Of a stretch of 64,000 nucleotides of DNA, positions 44,452 to 54,064 are shown in pieces (within the stretch, counting starts at the first letter, position 1; every line of letters starts with the position of its first letter). The notes beneath the pieces were generated by a model. The model was not told the DNA's origin. It searched no databases and saw only the letters and a list, made by a program, of their open reading frames with translations. This DNA comes from Marinomonas sp. MED121 (GTDB lineage: Bacteria; Pseudomonadota; Gammaproteobacteria; Pseudomonadales; Marinomonadaceae): assembly GCF_000153025.1 (NCBI RefSeq), contig NZ_CH672434.1, forward strand, positions 181,003 to 245,002, read 5' to 3'. The position numbers were made by a program, and so were the translations under genes.

Positions 44452-44922
44452 ATGGAGATTAGATTAAGGCCCATGCAGGCAGACGAGTATGAGGCTTACC
44501 AAACTTATTTTGTACAAGATTATGCGCAAGAGATCATGGACAATTATGGTCACTCTAATCTTGTGGCGATCAAGATGGCAAAGGCCGCTATTGAGGCTTC
44601 TTTCCCTGACGGGGTGACAGAAGAGAATGAGGCGTTACTTTGCATTGATTTAGGTGAGCCCGCTCAATTAGTTGGCTATTTGTGGCGTATTATTAATCAA
44701 GAAGATAATAGCTGCTTTATCTCTGACTTTTATGTACTGCCTGAGCATCGCTCAAGCGGTTTAGGTAAGCTGGCCTTGAAAGCATTAGAAGACACTTTAA
44801 AACCATTAGAAATTGGTCAAATTAAATTAAGAGTTGCCTATCAAAATAAAAGGGCGGCTGATTTATACCTAGCAGCGGGTTATACCATTACTGGCATTAA
44901 TATGAGCAAGCTCTTAAGTTAG
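44452..44922 (+). CDS. GNAT N-acetyltransferase
   Basis: A 156-aa acetyl-CoA-dependent transferase: the strand-helix segment ISDFYVLPEHRSSGLGKLAL contains the pantetheine-binding R/Q-x-x-G-x-G/A element, followed by KLRVAYQNKRAADLYLAAGY. The N-terminus IRLRPMQADEY is typical. A strong ribosome site (GAGGAGAGAAG) precedes the ATG. It is a single gene between a LysR gene and leftward genes. Acceptor unknown. Confidence 0.88.
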   Translation: MEIRLRPMQADEYEAYQTYFVQDYAQEIMDNYGHSNLVAIKMAKAAIEASFPDGVTEENEALLCIDLGEPAQLVGYLWRIINQEDNSCFISDFYVLPEHRSSGLGKLALKALEDTLKPLEIGQIKLRVAYQNKRAADLYLAAGYTITGINMSKLLS

Positions 44923-45002
44923 TACAAATTAGCAAGAGATCGCTTACTACCTCTTGCTAATGTCTTAGACTTTAAACCTTATTTTAGCTCTTACTTAAGG
45001 CG

Positions 45003-45221
45003 TTATTTTAAGGGCGACTTTAATGTGTTCTCTCTCAGTTTTGAGACTTGATCAAAGCCGATGCCCCAGTCATCCAGTTTGACTTCATCGATCACAACAA
45101 AAGTGACTTGTGGGTCCTTATCCAGCACATCGACCATTATCTGAGTACAACCTTTAATAATGGCTTGTTTCTGTTCTCTGGTGACGTTTTCGTCTGTAAT
45201 TTTTACGTTGATATAAGGCAT
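45003..45221 (-). CDS. 4-oxalocrotonate tautomerase-family protein
   Basis: A 72-aa tautomerase-superfamily monomer. Pro2 becomes the N-terminal catalytic proline after Met removal (MPYINVKITDENVTREQKQ), and the conserved strand TFVVIDEVKLDDWGIG follows. AAGGAGG stands before the ATG. It is leftward, after the FrnE/NTF2/GST group in the same direction (72 bp beyond it), so it may belong to their transcript. Substrate unknown. Confidence 0.9.
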   Translation of the reverse strand: MPYINVKITDENVTREQKQAIIKGCTQIMVDVLDKDPQVTFVVIDEVKLDDWGIGFDQVSKLRENTLKSPLK

Positions 45222-45293
45222 TTTGCCTCCTTAAAATAGTGTATAAATTTGCTTTAGGTTTTGCTTCTGGCTGCTAGCCTTTAAGTTTTAAAG

Positions 45294-45953
45294 CTAAGCC
45301 GCTTTATTCTTAAGATAGAGACCAAGCTGATGAATGAGTTCTGAGACAGAGCTAGAACCTTGTAGCAAGTAACTTCCATCCAAAATAAAGGTAGGAATGC
45401 TTGTGATGTTAAATGCCATATAGCGCTCGACTTTCATCATCATGGCTTGCTCTATTTGTGGATCCTCAAGTGCAAGTCGCGCTGAGTTTGGATCTAATCC
45501 AATATCCATGATTATTTGCAATAGAACCTCTGTTTGGCTGATATCTAAACCCAGTTCAAAATAAGCCTTTATAAGGTATTCATTAAACTCGATTTGCTTA
45601 TTAAAGCCCTGTACCCAATGCATTAATCTATGGGCTTTATGGGTATTGAAATAGTAACGACGTTTACTAAAGTCGATACACACTCCCGCATTTTTAGCGG
45701 TCGCCACTAAGTCGGTTTGATACTGCTGTAACTTGTTATCACTCCAACGAAATTGCTGTTTAAAGTAGTCGCTAATCAATTGGCCATCGTCTGGCATATT
45801 GAGGTTAAGCTCGAAAGGTAAAAACCTGAATTCAACCTCGATGTTTAATGCCTTTATGGCCGCTTGAATATTACGAAAACCAATAGGGCACCAGGAACAA
45901 ACCATGTCGTGCACCATCTCAATTTTTAAGCGATGCTCTTGAGTGTTTTTCAT
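45294..45953 (-). CDS. FrnE-like DsbA-family oxidoreductase (CSWC)
   Basis: A 219-aa thioredoxin-fold oxidoreductase without signal peptide. The active site is C19-S-W-C22 in MVHDMVCSWCPIGF; the cis-Pro part is ITSIPTFILDGSYLLQG. It is the second FrnE-like protein in the window but diverges strongly from that at 8352. Its start overlaps the stop of the NTF2-like gene by 4 bp (ATGA), so the two are translationally coupled. The operon also includes a glutathione transferase, which suggests a thiol or xenobiotic detoxification role. Confidence 0.88.
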   Translation of the reverse strand: MKNTQEHRLKIEMVHDMVCSWCPIGFRNIQAAIKALNIEVEFRFLPFELNLNMPDDGQLISDYFKQQFRWSDNKLQQYQTDLVATAKNAGVCIDFSKRRYYFNTHKAHRLMHWVQGFNKQIEFNEYLIKAYFELGLDISQTEVLLQIIMDIGLDPNSARLALEDPQIEQAMMMKVERYMAFNITSIPTFILDGSYLLQGSSSVSELIHQLGLYLKNKAA

Positions 45954-46399
45954 GAGCTGCTCCCATGCCGTGACGCATTCGAATTTGACAGGGTCTCATT
46001 CGATTTTGACAGGGACTCATTCACTTTTAAATTAGAGGCAATGTCCGTATACATCTTATTGACGATTCGCCATTGGCCTTCTTCTTTTAATAACCCTATA
46101 AAGTCTATGTAATGAAAATCAAAAAGCGGACACTCAAGTTTGACCATGGCTTGATCTTGTACCAGATCAACTGACAGTATTTTAAAGTCATAAGCTTGGC
46201 CCAAGTCTTTAGGTGTTTGCCTTTGCCTTACATCTTCTAACCAAGTGTTAAGTGAGCGACGCTTGCCTGGTAATTTTAGCCAGGCATCTTGATGGAATAG
46301 GTCTTCCAGCATCTTAGCGTCGCCTAGATACAGACCTTCGCAATATTGGTTGATAATGCTAACGACAAGGTCAAAATCTGTTTCTAGAGAATGACTCAT
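45950..46399 (-). CDS. NTF2/SnoaL-like protein with repeated C-terminal tail
   Basis: A 149-aa cone-fold protein: VVSIINQYCEGLYLGDAKML, then LFHQDAWLKLPG, and the closing strand EGQWRIVNKMYTDIA, as in SnoaL-like or DUF4440-type families. AAGGAGG stands just before the ATG at 46399. The longer start (46447) would overlap the previous gene. The C-terminus is a short repetitive tail (NESLSKSNETLSNSNAS), encoded by a 21-bp near-direct repeat at about 45975-46020. It is coupled to the FrnE gene. Whether it is an enzyme or a ligand-binding protein is unknown. Confidence 0.8.
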   Translation of the reverse strand: MSHSLETDFDLVVSIINQYCEGLYLGDAKMLEDLFHQDAWLKLPGKRRSLNTWLEDVRQRQTPKDLGQAYDFKILSVDLVQDQAMVKLECPLFDFHYIDFIGLLKEEGQWRIVNKMYTDIASNLKVNESLSKSNETLSNSNASRHGSSS

Positions 46400-46412
46400 A
46401 GCTGCCTCCTTA

Positions 46413-47078
46413 TTAGGCTTGATTAGCCAAAGCGGCTTCTTTCTCAACCACTTTTTGATAATTCGGCATTTGCTGGACGTTTGCTAACATGGCCTGTGCT
46501 TTTGGCCCTATGATGATGTCGACAGGGAAGAAAGGCCCCCAAGCTGAATACACGCTTAGCATGATGTCTGCTGCAGAAACTTGCTTACCCCCTAAGAAGT
46601 CATCCGATGCTTTTTCTAATTTCCCTTCAACCACTTGCCATAGCTTATTGATTAAAGTCGCCGCATTATTTAAAGCATCCTGCTTTGCGTTCTCATCTTG
46701 AATGTATTGGTTAATGAAAAAGAGCCTGCCGTAGGCCGGATGCATAGTGGCGTTAGCAAAGAGAATATCCTGTATGCCTTGTTGTCTTACAGGGCCTTCT
46801 GCAGCTAATAGGCTGTTGGCATGTTTATCCAAAAGGTGAAGTATGATGGCCGCGCCTTCTGTTAGAACTATGTCATTTTCTACTAGGGCTGGCACAGCAC
46901 CCACAGGGTTAATCTCAGTGAAATTTTCTAGGCTACTGACATTGATGAGCTGGTAGTCTTGGCCTAATTCATTGAGTACGACTTGCGTCGCGACTGAGCA
47001 GGCACCCTGTGAATAATAAAGTGTGTAATTAGTTTTTGTGTTAGCACTTTGATTTAGCTTATTTTGCGTTTTAGACAT
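46413..47078 (-). CDS. Glutathione S-transferase
   Basis: A 221-aa soluble GST: thioredoxin-like N-domain starting YTLYYSQGACSVATQVVLNE with the Ser/Cys active-site region, the cis-Pro strand GAVPALVENDIVLTEGAAII with the glutathione-binding acidic/Ser pair, and an all-helical C-domain. The beta-class style with Cys (ACS) suggests a bacterial GST. GGAG precedes the ATG at 47078. It is the first gene of the leftward group GST/NTF2/FrnE (14 bp between GST and NTF2), divergent from a LysR gene. Substrate unknown. Confidence 0.9.
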   Translation of the reverse strand: MSKTQNKLNQSANTKTNYTLYYSQGACSVATQVVLNELGQDYQLINVSSLENFTEINPVGAVPALVENDIVLTEGAAIILHLLDKHANSLLAAEGPVRQQGIQDILFANATMHPAYGRLFFINQYIQDENAKQDALNNAATLINKLWQVVEGKLEKASDDFLGGKQVSAADIMLSVYSAWGPFFPVDIIIGPKAQAMLANVQQMPNYQKVVEKEAALANQA

Positions 47079-47286
47079 AAATTTCTCCAAAGGTGATTTG
47101 ATTAATTCATTTGCATGTTTAATGTCATTTTTACTCGCTTGGTATGAGAACCAATTTGTATGCGATAGGGAGAGTCTAAGTTGATAGTTTGTTTACATAT
47201 ATGTCGATAATATGCATATACTGTTCTCAATATGGTGACAGTTTGTGTTTGCTGTTCTCAGATAAACTGATTTGGAAAGACATAAA

Positions 47287-48171
47287 ATGGACAAACTCAG
47301 AGCCATTAAGCTGTTTGTAAAGCTGGCTAATTTAGGAAGCTTTACCAAGGTAGCAGAGCAAACGAATACATCTAAATCCATGATAAGTAAGGAAATAGGG
47401 CGTCTTGAGGATGATCTAGGCGCACGCTTGCTACATAGATCTACCAGAAACCTTCAGCTTACCCATGTGGGAGAAGGCTACCTACAAAGAGCAATAGAAA
47501 TTCTTGAGAAGCTAGATGATGCTGATAATTTTGTCAGTGACTTGCAACATAACGTGAGAGGCAAACTCAAAATCAACGCACCTATGGCGTTGGGCATTAC
47601 TGACCTTTCTGTGTTGTTTGCTGATTTTATGCATGAAAACCCAGACATTGAGTTAGATATCCATCTAGGGGATGAGAGTGTCGACCTTGTCGAGCAAGGC
47701 TTTGATTTAGGCTTAAGGGCGTCAAGTAGAGCGATCGATTCTAACTATGTGGGAAAGCCCCTGACACGTTTTACTTATAAGGTATGTGCCTCACCAGAGT
47801 ATCTAGCCAAGCATAAAGCCATTAATTTGCCTCAGGACCTTAGTGAGCATAACTGTTTTGTTTATAGCTACTTTCAGGGGAAGGATGTTTGGCCAATTGA
47901 AGATGGTGTCGCGGTAAAAGGGAACCTTAAGGTTAATAGCACCTTGTTTATGATGGATGCCATTAAAAAGGGTTTAGGGCTAGGCTTTATTCCTGATTTT
48001 GTTTGTCAAAAAATGATAGATTCTGGTGAGGTGGTAGAAGTGCTAGCCGAGGCAAATAAACCTAGGCTAACCCTGTATGCGCTTTATCCGGCGAGGCACT
48101 TTGTGCCGACAAAATTGGTAAAATGCATTCGCTATTTAGAAGACTGGTTCAAAGAAAATAAAAGCCTATGA
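47287..48171 (+). CDS. LysR-family regulator divergent to the GST operon
   Basis: A 294-aa LysR protein: SFTKVAEQTNTSKSMISKEI is its helix-turn-helix, and HRSTRNLQLTHVGEGYLQRA follows. The ATG at 47287 is preferred to the TTG at 47272 because GGA lies near the former and the N-terminus MDKLRAIKLFVKLA is normal for the family. Divergent over about 208 bp from the GST-led group, it probably controls that group. Effector unknown. Confidence 0.9.
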   Translation: MDKLRAIKLFVKLANLGSFTKVAEQTNTSKSMISKEIGRLEDDLGARLLHRSTRNLQLTHVGEGYLQRAIEILEKLDDADNFVSDLQHNVRGKLKINAPMALGITDLSVLFADFMHENPDIELDIHLGDESVDLVEQGFDLGLRASSRAIDSNYVGKPLTRFTYKVCASPEYLAKHKAINLPQDLSEHNCFVYSYFQGKDVWPIEDGVAVKGNLKVNSTLFMMDAIKKGLGLGFIPDFVCQKMIDSGEVVEVLAEANKPRLTLYALYPARHFVPTKLVKCIRYLEDWFKENKSL

Positions 48172-48203
48172 ATGATTTTCAGCGTTTTTTAAAGGAGGTT
48201 TAA

Positions 48204-48689
48204 GTGATTAGAGCAATGACAGAGAAAGATTTTTATGGATTTTGGCCAACATTTAAAGCCATCATTCTGGCAGAGCAAACCTATGCCTTTGATAGCAAGA
48301 TGAGCTATGAAGAAGCTTTGCAACTATGGCTTAAGTCTCCACTTAGAACCTATGTTTTCGAAGAAGAAGGCGTTATTTTAGGGTCATATTACATCAAGTC
48401 GAATGCCATGGGTCCGAGCAGCCATATTAGTAACTGCGGTTATATGGTGAGTGAAACGGCAAGAGGGAAGGGAATTGCACGCAAAATGTGCGAACACTCA
48501 CAGATGGTTGCGAAAGAGCTTGGCTTTACTGCGATGCAATTTAACTCTGTCGTTTCTACCAATAAGATTGCCATTAAGCTATGGCAAGCACTGGACTTCG
48601 ATATTATTGGGACGATTCCTAAAGCTTATAAACACAAGGAACTTGGGCTGGTGGATGCTTATATCATGCATAAGCTGTTAGATGATTAA
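48204..48689 (+). CDS. GNAT N-acetyltransferase
   Basis: A 161-aa transferase starting with GTG behind a perfect AAGGAGG. The acetyl-CoA element is GYMVSETARGKGIARKMCEH and MQFNSVVSTNKIAIKLWQAL is the C-terminal helix region, close to the RimI/YhhY-like group. It follows the LysR gene by 32 bp and may be cotranscribed. Acceptor unknown. Confidence 0.88.
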   Translation: MIRAMTEKDFYGFWPTFKAIILAEQTYAFDSKMSYEEALQLWLKSPLRTYVFEEEGVILGSYYIKSNAMGPSSHISNCGYMVSETARGKGIARKMCEHSQMVAKELGFTAMQFNSVVSTNKIAIKLWQALDFDIIGTIPKAYKHKELGLVDAYIMHKLLDD

Positions 48690-48716
48690 GCCATAATAAA
48701 AAATAATCTCAAAAAT

Positions 48717-48746
48717 AAAGCCGCTAGTCTCTCGATTAGCGGCTTT
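48717..48746. terminator. Bidirectional terminator between GNAT and cysK
   Basis: Perfect 10-bp arms AAAGCCGCTA (48717-48726) and TAGCGGCTTT (48737-48746) with T and A runs on the outer sides. Confidence 0.92.
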
Positions 48747-48778
48747 TTATTGAAGAATAAGTTTCGTTAACGACGGGA

Positions 48779-49744
48779 TTATTGAACCAGTTCGTTCTCG
48801 CTGAATTCACCTTCAAACAAAGCAGTCGATAAGTAACGCTCGCCTGAGTCAGGTAGAATGACAACGATTTTCTTATTAGCGTTTTCTTCAAGGTTGGCAA
48901 TCTTCTCTGCGGCTGCCACAGCGGCACCACAAGAAATACCACATAGGATACCTTCTTCACGCATTAGGCGTTTTGCCATCTCGATAGATTCTTCGTTGCT
49001 GATTTGTGATACCTGATCAACCATAGACAGATCTAGGTTTTTAGGGATGAAACCCGCACCGATACCTTGGATCTTATGGGGTGATGGGGTTAGGTCTTCA
49101 CCGGCAATGGCTTGAGTAATCACAGGAGAGGCTGTTGGTTCTACCGCAACACTGGTAATGGCCTTACCTTTTGTGTTTTTAATGTAACGGCTCACACCCG
49201 AAATTGTACCGCCTGTACCCACACCCGCGACGAAGAAATCGATGTCACCATTGGTGTCATTCCAGATTTCAGGCCCGGTTGTTTTCTCATGAATCTCAGG
49301 GTTAGCTGGGTTATCAAATTGTTGTAGTAAGATGGTGTTTTCATCTTGTGCAATTTCAGCGGCTTTTTCTATCGCGCCTTTCATGCCTTTAGCTGGCTCA
49401 GTCAGTACAATCGTTGCGCCCATTGCTTTCATTACTTGGCGACGCTCAAGGCTCATGCTAGCTGGCATAGTAATCGTGATCGGATAACCACGGGCTGCCG
49501 CGACAAAACAAAGTGCAATACCTGTGTTACCACTTGATGGCTCCACTAGGGACTTACCTGGCCCTAATAACCCTTTTTTCTCAGCATCCCAAATCATGTT
49601 TGCGCCAATACGACACTTAACAGAAAATGCTGGGTTACGAGATTCTAATTTTGCCCAAATATTGCCTTTACCAATGCGGTTAAGGCGAACAAGTGGCGTA
49701 TTACCAATGGTTAACGAGTTGTCTTCAAATATTTGATTAGACAT
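48779..49744 (-). CDS. cysK: Cysteine synthase A
   Basis: Pyridoxal-phosphate enzyme joining O-acetylserine and sulfide to give cysteine. PLP-binding Lys43 is in [10 protein letters not shown], the substrate loop is [10 protein letters not shown], the phosphate loop is [10 protein letters not shown], and [11 protein letters not shown] and [13 protein letters not shown] close the family pattern. 321 aa is normal. Unlike cysM, the K/R pocket residues follow the CysK type. Monocistronic, leftward, with a 218-bp upstream gap shared with hrpA. CysB control is likely from family but not visible. Confidence 0.95.
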   Translation of the reverse strand: MSNQIFEDNSLTIGNTPLVRLNRIGKGNIWAKLESRNPAFSVKCRIGANMIWDAEKKGLLGPGKSLVEPSSGNTGIALCFVAAARGYPITITMPASMSLERRQVMKAMGATIVLTEPAKGMKGAIEKAAEIAQDENTILLQQFDNPANPEIHEKTTGPEIWNDTNGDIDFFVAGVGTGGTISGVSRYIKNTKGKAITSVAVEPTASPVITQAIAGEDLTPSPHKIQGIGAGFIPKNLDLSMVDQVSQISNEESIEMAKRLMREEGILCGISCGAAVAAAEKIANLEENANKKIVVILPDSGERYLSTALFEGEFSENELVQ

Positions 49745-49962
49745 GAGAATTCCTTGAATGAGGTAATAAATAATAATTATGACTTATGCCGTGAGCACAC
49801 TATAACCTGTTCAAACTAAATGATGGTAGAATTTCACGCCATAAAGATAGAACCAAATATTTTAGTGTAATATGTTTGCGAAATTGCCTAATAAAAACGC
49901 AGTTTTTGCCTCACACCTTTATTTAAAACATATTTCACATCAGACCTGATTAGGAAGTAAAT

Positions 49963-52900
49963 TTGTCCGTTTTTGAAATGCAAGATGTGATGAGCAAGGA
50001 TAGATATCATATCGAACGTAAAGTTCAGTTGATTGAGCGCCAGCAAAAAAGTAATAGCTTGGATGCTAACTTGGTCGAAGAAGTGAAAGCTATGATTTTA
50101 GCGTCACAAGAAAAGGTACGTGAACGTAGCGAATTAGTCCCTGAGATTAAATACGATCAAAGCTTACCGGTTGCGGCAAAAGCGGAATACATTATTGCTT
50201 CGATTAAAGCGAATCAAGTGGTGATAGTTGCGGGTGAAACTGGCTCTGGTAAAACCACTCAGCTACCTAAAATGTGCTTACAAGCAGGTTTGGGTGTGGC
50301 AGGTATGATTGGACACACTCAGCCAAGGCGATTAGCTGCTCGCAGTGTGGCAGATAGAATCAGTGATGAATTGGGGGTTGAGCTAGGTGATGAAGTCGGC
50401 TTTCAAGTTCGATTTAATGACGAGTCTAGTGATAAAACCTTAGTCAAATTGATGACAGACGGTATTTTATTGGCGGAAATTCAGCAAGATAAGTTTCTGC
50501 AAAAGTATCAAGCTATCATTATCGATGAAGCCCATGAAAGAAGCTTAAACATCGATTTCTTATTGGGTTATCTTAAGCGTATTTTACCGTCTCGTCCTGA
50601 TCTAAAAATTATTGTCACTTCGGCAACCATAGATGTAGCGCGATTCTCTAAGCATTTTAACGACGCCCCCGTTTTTGAAGTGTCTGGCCGTACCTTCCCA
50701 GTAGAAATTCGTTATCAACCTCTATTGCTCAAGTCTGACTCTGAAGAAGTGGATGCAGACCAAAGTATGGAGCAGGGGATTGTTGATGCGGTTCATACGA
50801 TTATTCACGAAGAGAAGCTGTCTAGTTTTCGTGGGGCCTCAGATATCTTGGTGTTCTTACCGGGGGAGAGAGAAATTCGTGAGACAGCAGAGCTTTTAAG
50901 GCGTGAAGAATTAAGACATACAGAAGTTGTGCCACTTTATGCACGATTGTCATCTAGCGAGCAACAAAAGATTTTTAAATCTCACAGTGGCCGTCGAATT
51001 GTGTTATCGACCAATGTGGCTGAAACCTCATTGACTGTACCTGGCATTCGCTATGTCATCGACCCAGGTGTTGCCCGCATTAGTCGCTATAGTGTGCGTT
51101 CCAAAGTACAGCAACTTCCCATTGAAAAGATCAGTCAAGCGAGCGCAAATCAAAGAGCGGGTCGTTGTGGTCGTGTGGCAGATGGTATTTGTATTCGTCT
51201 TTATGATGAAGCTGATTACCAAGCACGTGCTGAATTTACTGACCCCGAAATTTTTAGAACTAATCTTGCCTCCGTTATTTTGCAAATGGCGAACTTAAGG
51301 TTAGGTGCGGTTGAGAAATTCTCCTTTGTCGAAATGCCAGATAAGCGTCTGATCAATGACGGTTATCGTGCTTTGAATGAACTGGGTGCTATCAATAAAG
51401 AAAGATTGACGCCGATTGGGCGACAATTGGCTAAATTGCCAATCGACCCAAAACTTGGGCGTATGATTATCGCAGCCGATAAGCTGGGCGTGTTAAATGA
51501 AATCGCCATTATTGTCAGTGCCCTGACAATTCAAGACCCAAGGGAAAGGCCGCAAGAAAAGAAAACCCAGTCGGATCAAGCCCACGCTGTTGATAAGGAT
51601 GCAGATTCAGACTTTGTTGTGCTGTTAAACCTATGGCATCGGTTTGAGGAGCAGCGCCAAGCTTTATCACAAAACCATTTACGTCAGTTTTGTCGTAAGC
51701 AGTTTTTAAACTATATGCGTATGCGAGAGTGGCGTGATATTCACCGCCAAATCTTGATTTCTTGTAAACAGTTAGGCTTTAAAGAATCTCAATCTAAGCC
51801 ACAAGAAAACGAGAATAAAAAACAAGCTATTCAGTCGCAAAAGCACAAAGCGAACCATGTGAGTGCTAAAAGCAATGTAAGTGAAGCGCTAGAAGAGCCT
51901 GCTTCTAGTAAGCCTAGTGTTGATTATGAAAGAGTGCATAGGGCGCTTTTAGCAGGTCTCTTCACTCAAATTGCCAACAAATTGGATGAAACCAAAGAGT
52001 TTGTTGCCTGTCGCTCTCGTAAGATGCACATCTTCCCAGGCTCTGTATTATTTAAGAAGCCGCCTCAATGGGTGATGTCGGCTGAAATGGTGGAAACCAC
52101 CAAACTCTATGGTCGCGTGAGCGCCAAGATGGAACCATTGTGGGTTGAAGAGTACGCTAAACCTTTTGTTAAGCGTCAATACTTTGATCCTCATTGGGAG
52201 AAGAAACAGGGTCGAGTCATGGCTTATGAGCAGGTGTCTTTGTATGGTTTGATTCTCGTGGCAAAACGCCGTGTGGATTATTCTCGCGTCAATCCTGATG
52301 AAGCCCGTGAAGTCTTTATTCGCTCTGCCTTGGTTGAAGGGGAAATGCGAACACGTCATGCTTTCTTCCAACAAAACCAAGATTTAATCAAAACTATAGA
52401 AGAAGACGAAGCTAAGTTAAGAACGCGCGATATCTTAGTGGATGATGAGGTGGTTTTTGCGTTTTATCAAAAACAAATTCCCGATGAAATTTGCAATCAG
52501 AAAAGCTTAGAGTTTTGGCTTAAGTCTAACCAAGAGGCTTTGACTCTTACCCGTAAGGATCTGGTCAAGCAAGAAGTTGATATCGATAACACGGCTTTCC
52601 CGACCAGTTTTGGTTTGAATGGTGTGAACTTACCGATTGAATATCAATTTGAACCGGGTAAAGCGGTGGATGGAGCGACGTTAAAAGTTCCAGTTGGCCT
52701 TTTGCGGCAGTTGTCTGCGGACGAGTTGAGTTGGGCGGTACCTGGCTATATCAAAGAAAAATGTGAAGCCTATTTACGAGCGCTACCCAAGGCCTTAAGG
52801 CGTCGTTTTGTACCGATTCCTCAATTCGTTGACCGTATTTACCCTAACTTGTCTTCAACTAAAGGCGATCTATTAGAGCAGTTGAGTCTTCAAATTAAGC

Positions 52901-53964
52901 GTGAAACCTTGATAGATATTCCCTTAACTGAATGGCAGGGTGAAAAACTCGAAGCTTACCTTAACCTCAATATCGAAGTAATTTCAGATCAAGGTAAGAT
53001 CATTGGCACAGGTAAAGCACTGGATGAGTTACAAACTAAGTTTGCTGCCCAAGTGGATGAGAGCTTTGCCAAGTTTGGCACTAAGGCTCATGAAGAAAAA
53101 GGTCTAACAAATTGGCCTGATCAAGATGTACCAGAGCAACAAACATTAAGCCAAGCTGGGATTAAGGTGACGGCCTTTCCTGCTTTGGTTAGTAATGATG
53201 AAACCGTTTCGGTGAAGATGTTTGATGATAAAGCCACCGCATTAGAAACCCATCGTAAAGGGGTAATCGCACTATTAAGAATCTCCCTAAGTAAGGATAT
53301 GAAATACTTAGAAAAGAACTTACCTAAGTTAAGAGAGTCTTTATTAATATTCGCGCCTATTGGTAAGAAAGAACTTTTATTAGATGATCTTTTAAATGCG
53401 GTGCTGGATAAGGTGTTTGTGGATGGACAAACCTTACCAAGAACCCGTGAAGAGTTTGACCAAACTTTGCTTAAAAATAAGCCCCAATTGGTGACTCTCG
53501 CTAATGAGATGGCATTACAACTGCATCAGGTATTGTCTTCATACCAGAAAGTCGCTAAACAAATGAAAGGTAATATCCCATTACCTTGGACACGAGTGTA
53601 TGGGGATTTAAAGCAACAGTTAGGGAATTTGATTTACCCAGGTTTTATTGGAGATACCCCGTTATTTTGGCTTGGACAACTACCTCGCTACTTTAAAGGA
53701 ATTGAAGTGCGTTTAGATAGATTCCAAAACCACTTAAATAAAGAGAATGCCTTAGTGACCCATTGTGAGCAGCTTTGGCAAAGTTATGCCAAGCAAAAGC
53801 AAGGACACGATGCTAAGAATGTGTACGACCCAGAGCTATTAAAATATCGCTGGTTAATGGAAGAGTATCGAGTCTCTTTATTTGCTCAAAATGTGGGGAC
53901 ATTAGAACCCGTTTCTGAGAAACGATTACAAAAACAGTGGCAGTTAGTCAAAAAAATTGTCTAA
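49963..53964 (+). CDS. hrpA: ATP-dependent RNA helicase HrpA (DEAH-box)
   Basis: A 1333-aa DEAH-box helicase. Motif I is GETGSGKTTQ (91-100), then DEAH (188-191), SAT, and motif VI QRAGRCGRV in the second RecA domain. HA2 and OB-like regions follow, then the large C-terminal DUF3418 domain typical of HrpA. A charged, low-complexity insert (about 600-650: QENENKKQAIQSQKHK) separates two helical parts. TTG at 49963 is supported by AGGA seven bases upstream; ATG at 49978 is the alternative. HrpA rescues stalled ribosomes in E. coli. The gene is followed by a tandem repeat, then mlaA. Confidence 0.95.
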   Translation: MSVFEMQDVMSKDRYHIERKVQLIERQQKSNSLDANLVEEVKAMILASQEKVRERSELVPEIKYDQSLPVAAKAEYIIASIKANQVVIVAGETGSGKTTQLPKMCLQAGLGVAGMIGHTQPRRLAARSVADRISDELGVELGDEVGFQVRFNDESSDKTLVKLMTDGILLAEIQQDKFLQKYQAIIIDEAHERSLNIDFLLGYLKRILPSRPDLKIIVTSATIDVARFSKHFNDAPVFEVSGRTFPVEIRYQPLLLKSDSEEVDADQSMEQGIVDAVHTIIHEEKLSSFRGASDILVFLPGEREIRETAELLRREELRHTEVVPLYARLSSSEQQKIFKSHSGRRIVLSTNVAETSLTVPGIRYVIDPGVARISRYSVRSKVQQLPIEKISQASANQRAGRCGRVADGICIRLYDEADYQARAEFTDPEIFRTNLASVILQMANLRLGAVEKFSFVEMPDKRLINDGYRALNELGAINKERLTPIGRQLAKLPIDPKLGRMIIAADKLGVLNEIAIIVSALTIQDPRERPQEKKTQSDQAHAVDKDADSDFVVLLNLWHRFEEQRQALSQNHLRQFCRKQFLNYMRMREWRDIHRQILISCKQLGFKESQSKPQENENKKQAIQSQKHKANHVSAKSNVSEALEEPASSKPSVDYERVHRALLAGLFTQIANKLDETKEFVACRSRKMHIFPGSVLFKKPPQWVMSAEMVETTKLYGRVSAKMEPLWVEEYAKPFVKRQYFDPHWEKKQGRVMAYEQVSLYGLILVAKRRVDYSRVNPDEAREVFIRSALVEGEMRTRHAFFQQNQDLIKTIEEDEAKLRTRDILVDDEVVFAFYQKQIPDEICNQKSLEFWLKSNQEALTLTRKDLVKQEVDIDNTAFPTSFGLNGVNLPIEYQFEPGKAVDGATLKVPVGLLRQLSADELSWAVPGYIKEKCEAYLRALPKALRRRFVPIPQFVDRIYPNLSSTKGDLLEQLSLQIKRETLIDIPLTEWQGEKLEAYLNLNIEVISDQGKIIGTGKALDELQTKFAAQVDESFAKFGTKAHEEKGLTNWPDQDVPEQQTLSQAGIKVTAFPALVSNDETVSVKMFDDKATALETHRKGVIALLRISLSKDMKYLEKNLPKLRESLLIFAPIGKKELLLDDLLNAVLDKVFVDGQTLPRTREEFDQTLLKNKPQLVTLANEMALQLHQVLSSYQKVAKQMKGNIPLPWTRVYGDLKQQLGNLIYPGFIGDTPLFWLGQLPRYFKGIEVRLDRFQNHLNKENALVTHCEQLWQSYAKQKQGHDAKNVYDPELLKYRWLMEEYRVSLFAQNVGTLEPVSEKRLQKQWQLVKKIV

Positions 53965-53984
53965 GCAATGAGCGCCTTAAAATT

Positions 53985-54059
53985 GACTGTCTTGAAATTG
54001 ATTGTCTTGAAAATGATTGTCTTGAAAATGATTGTCTTGAGATAGACTGTATAGGAACC
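53985..54059. repeat. 15-bp tandem repeat between hrpA and mlaA
   Basis: Units of GATTGTCTTGAAAAT begin at 53985, 54000, 54015 and 54030; the fifth unit decays into the mlaA ribosome-site region. It starts 20 bp after the hrpA stop and ends 6 bp before the mlaA ATG, so it fills almost the whole gap. Confidence 0.9.
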
Positions 54060-54064
54060 TCTTT

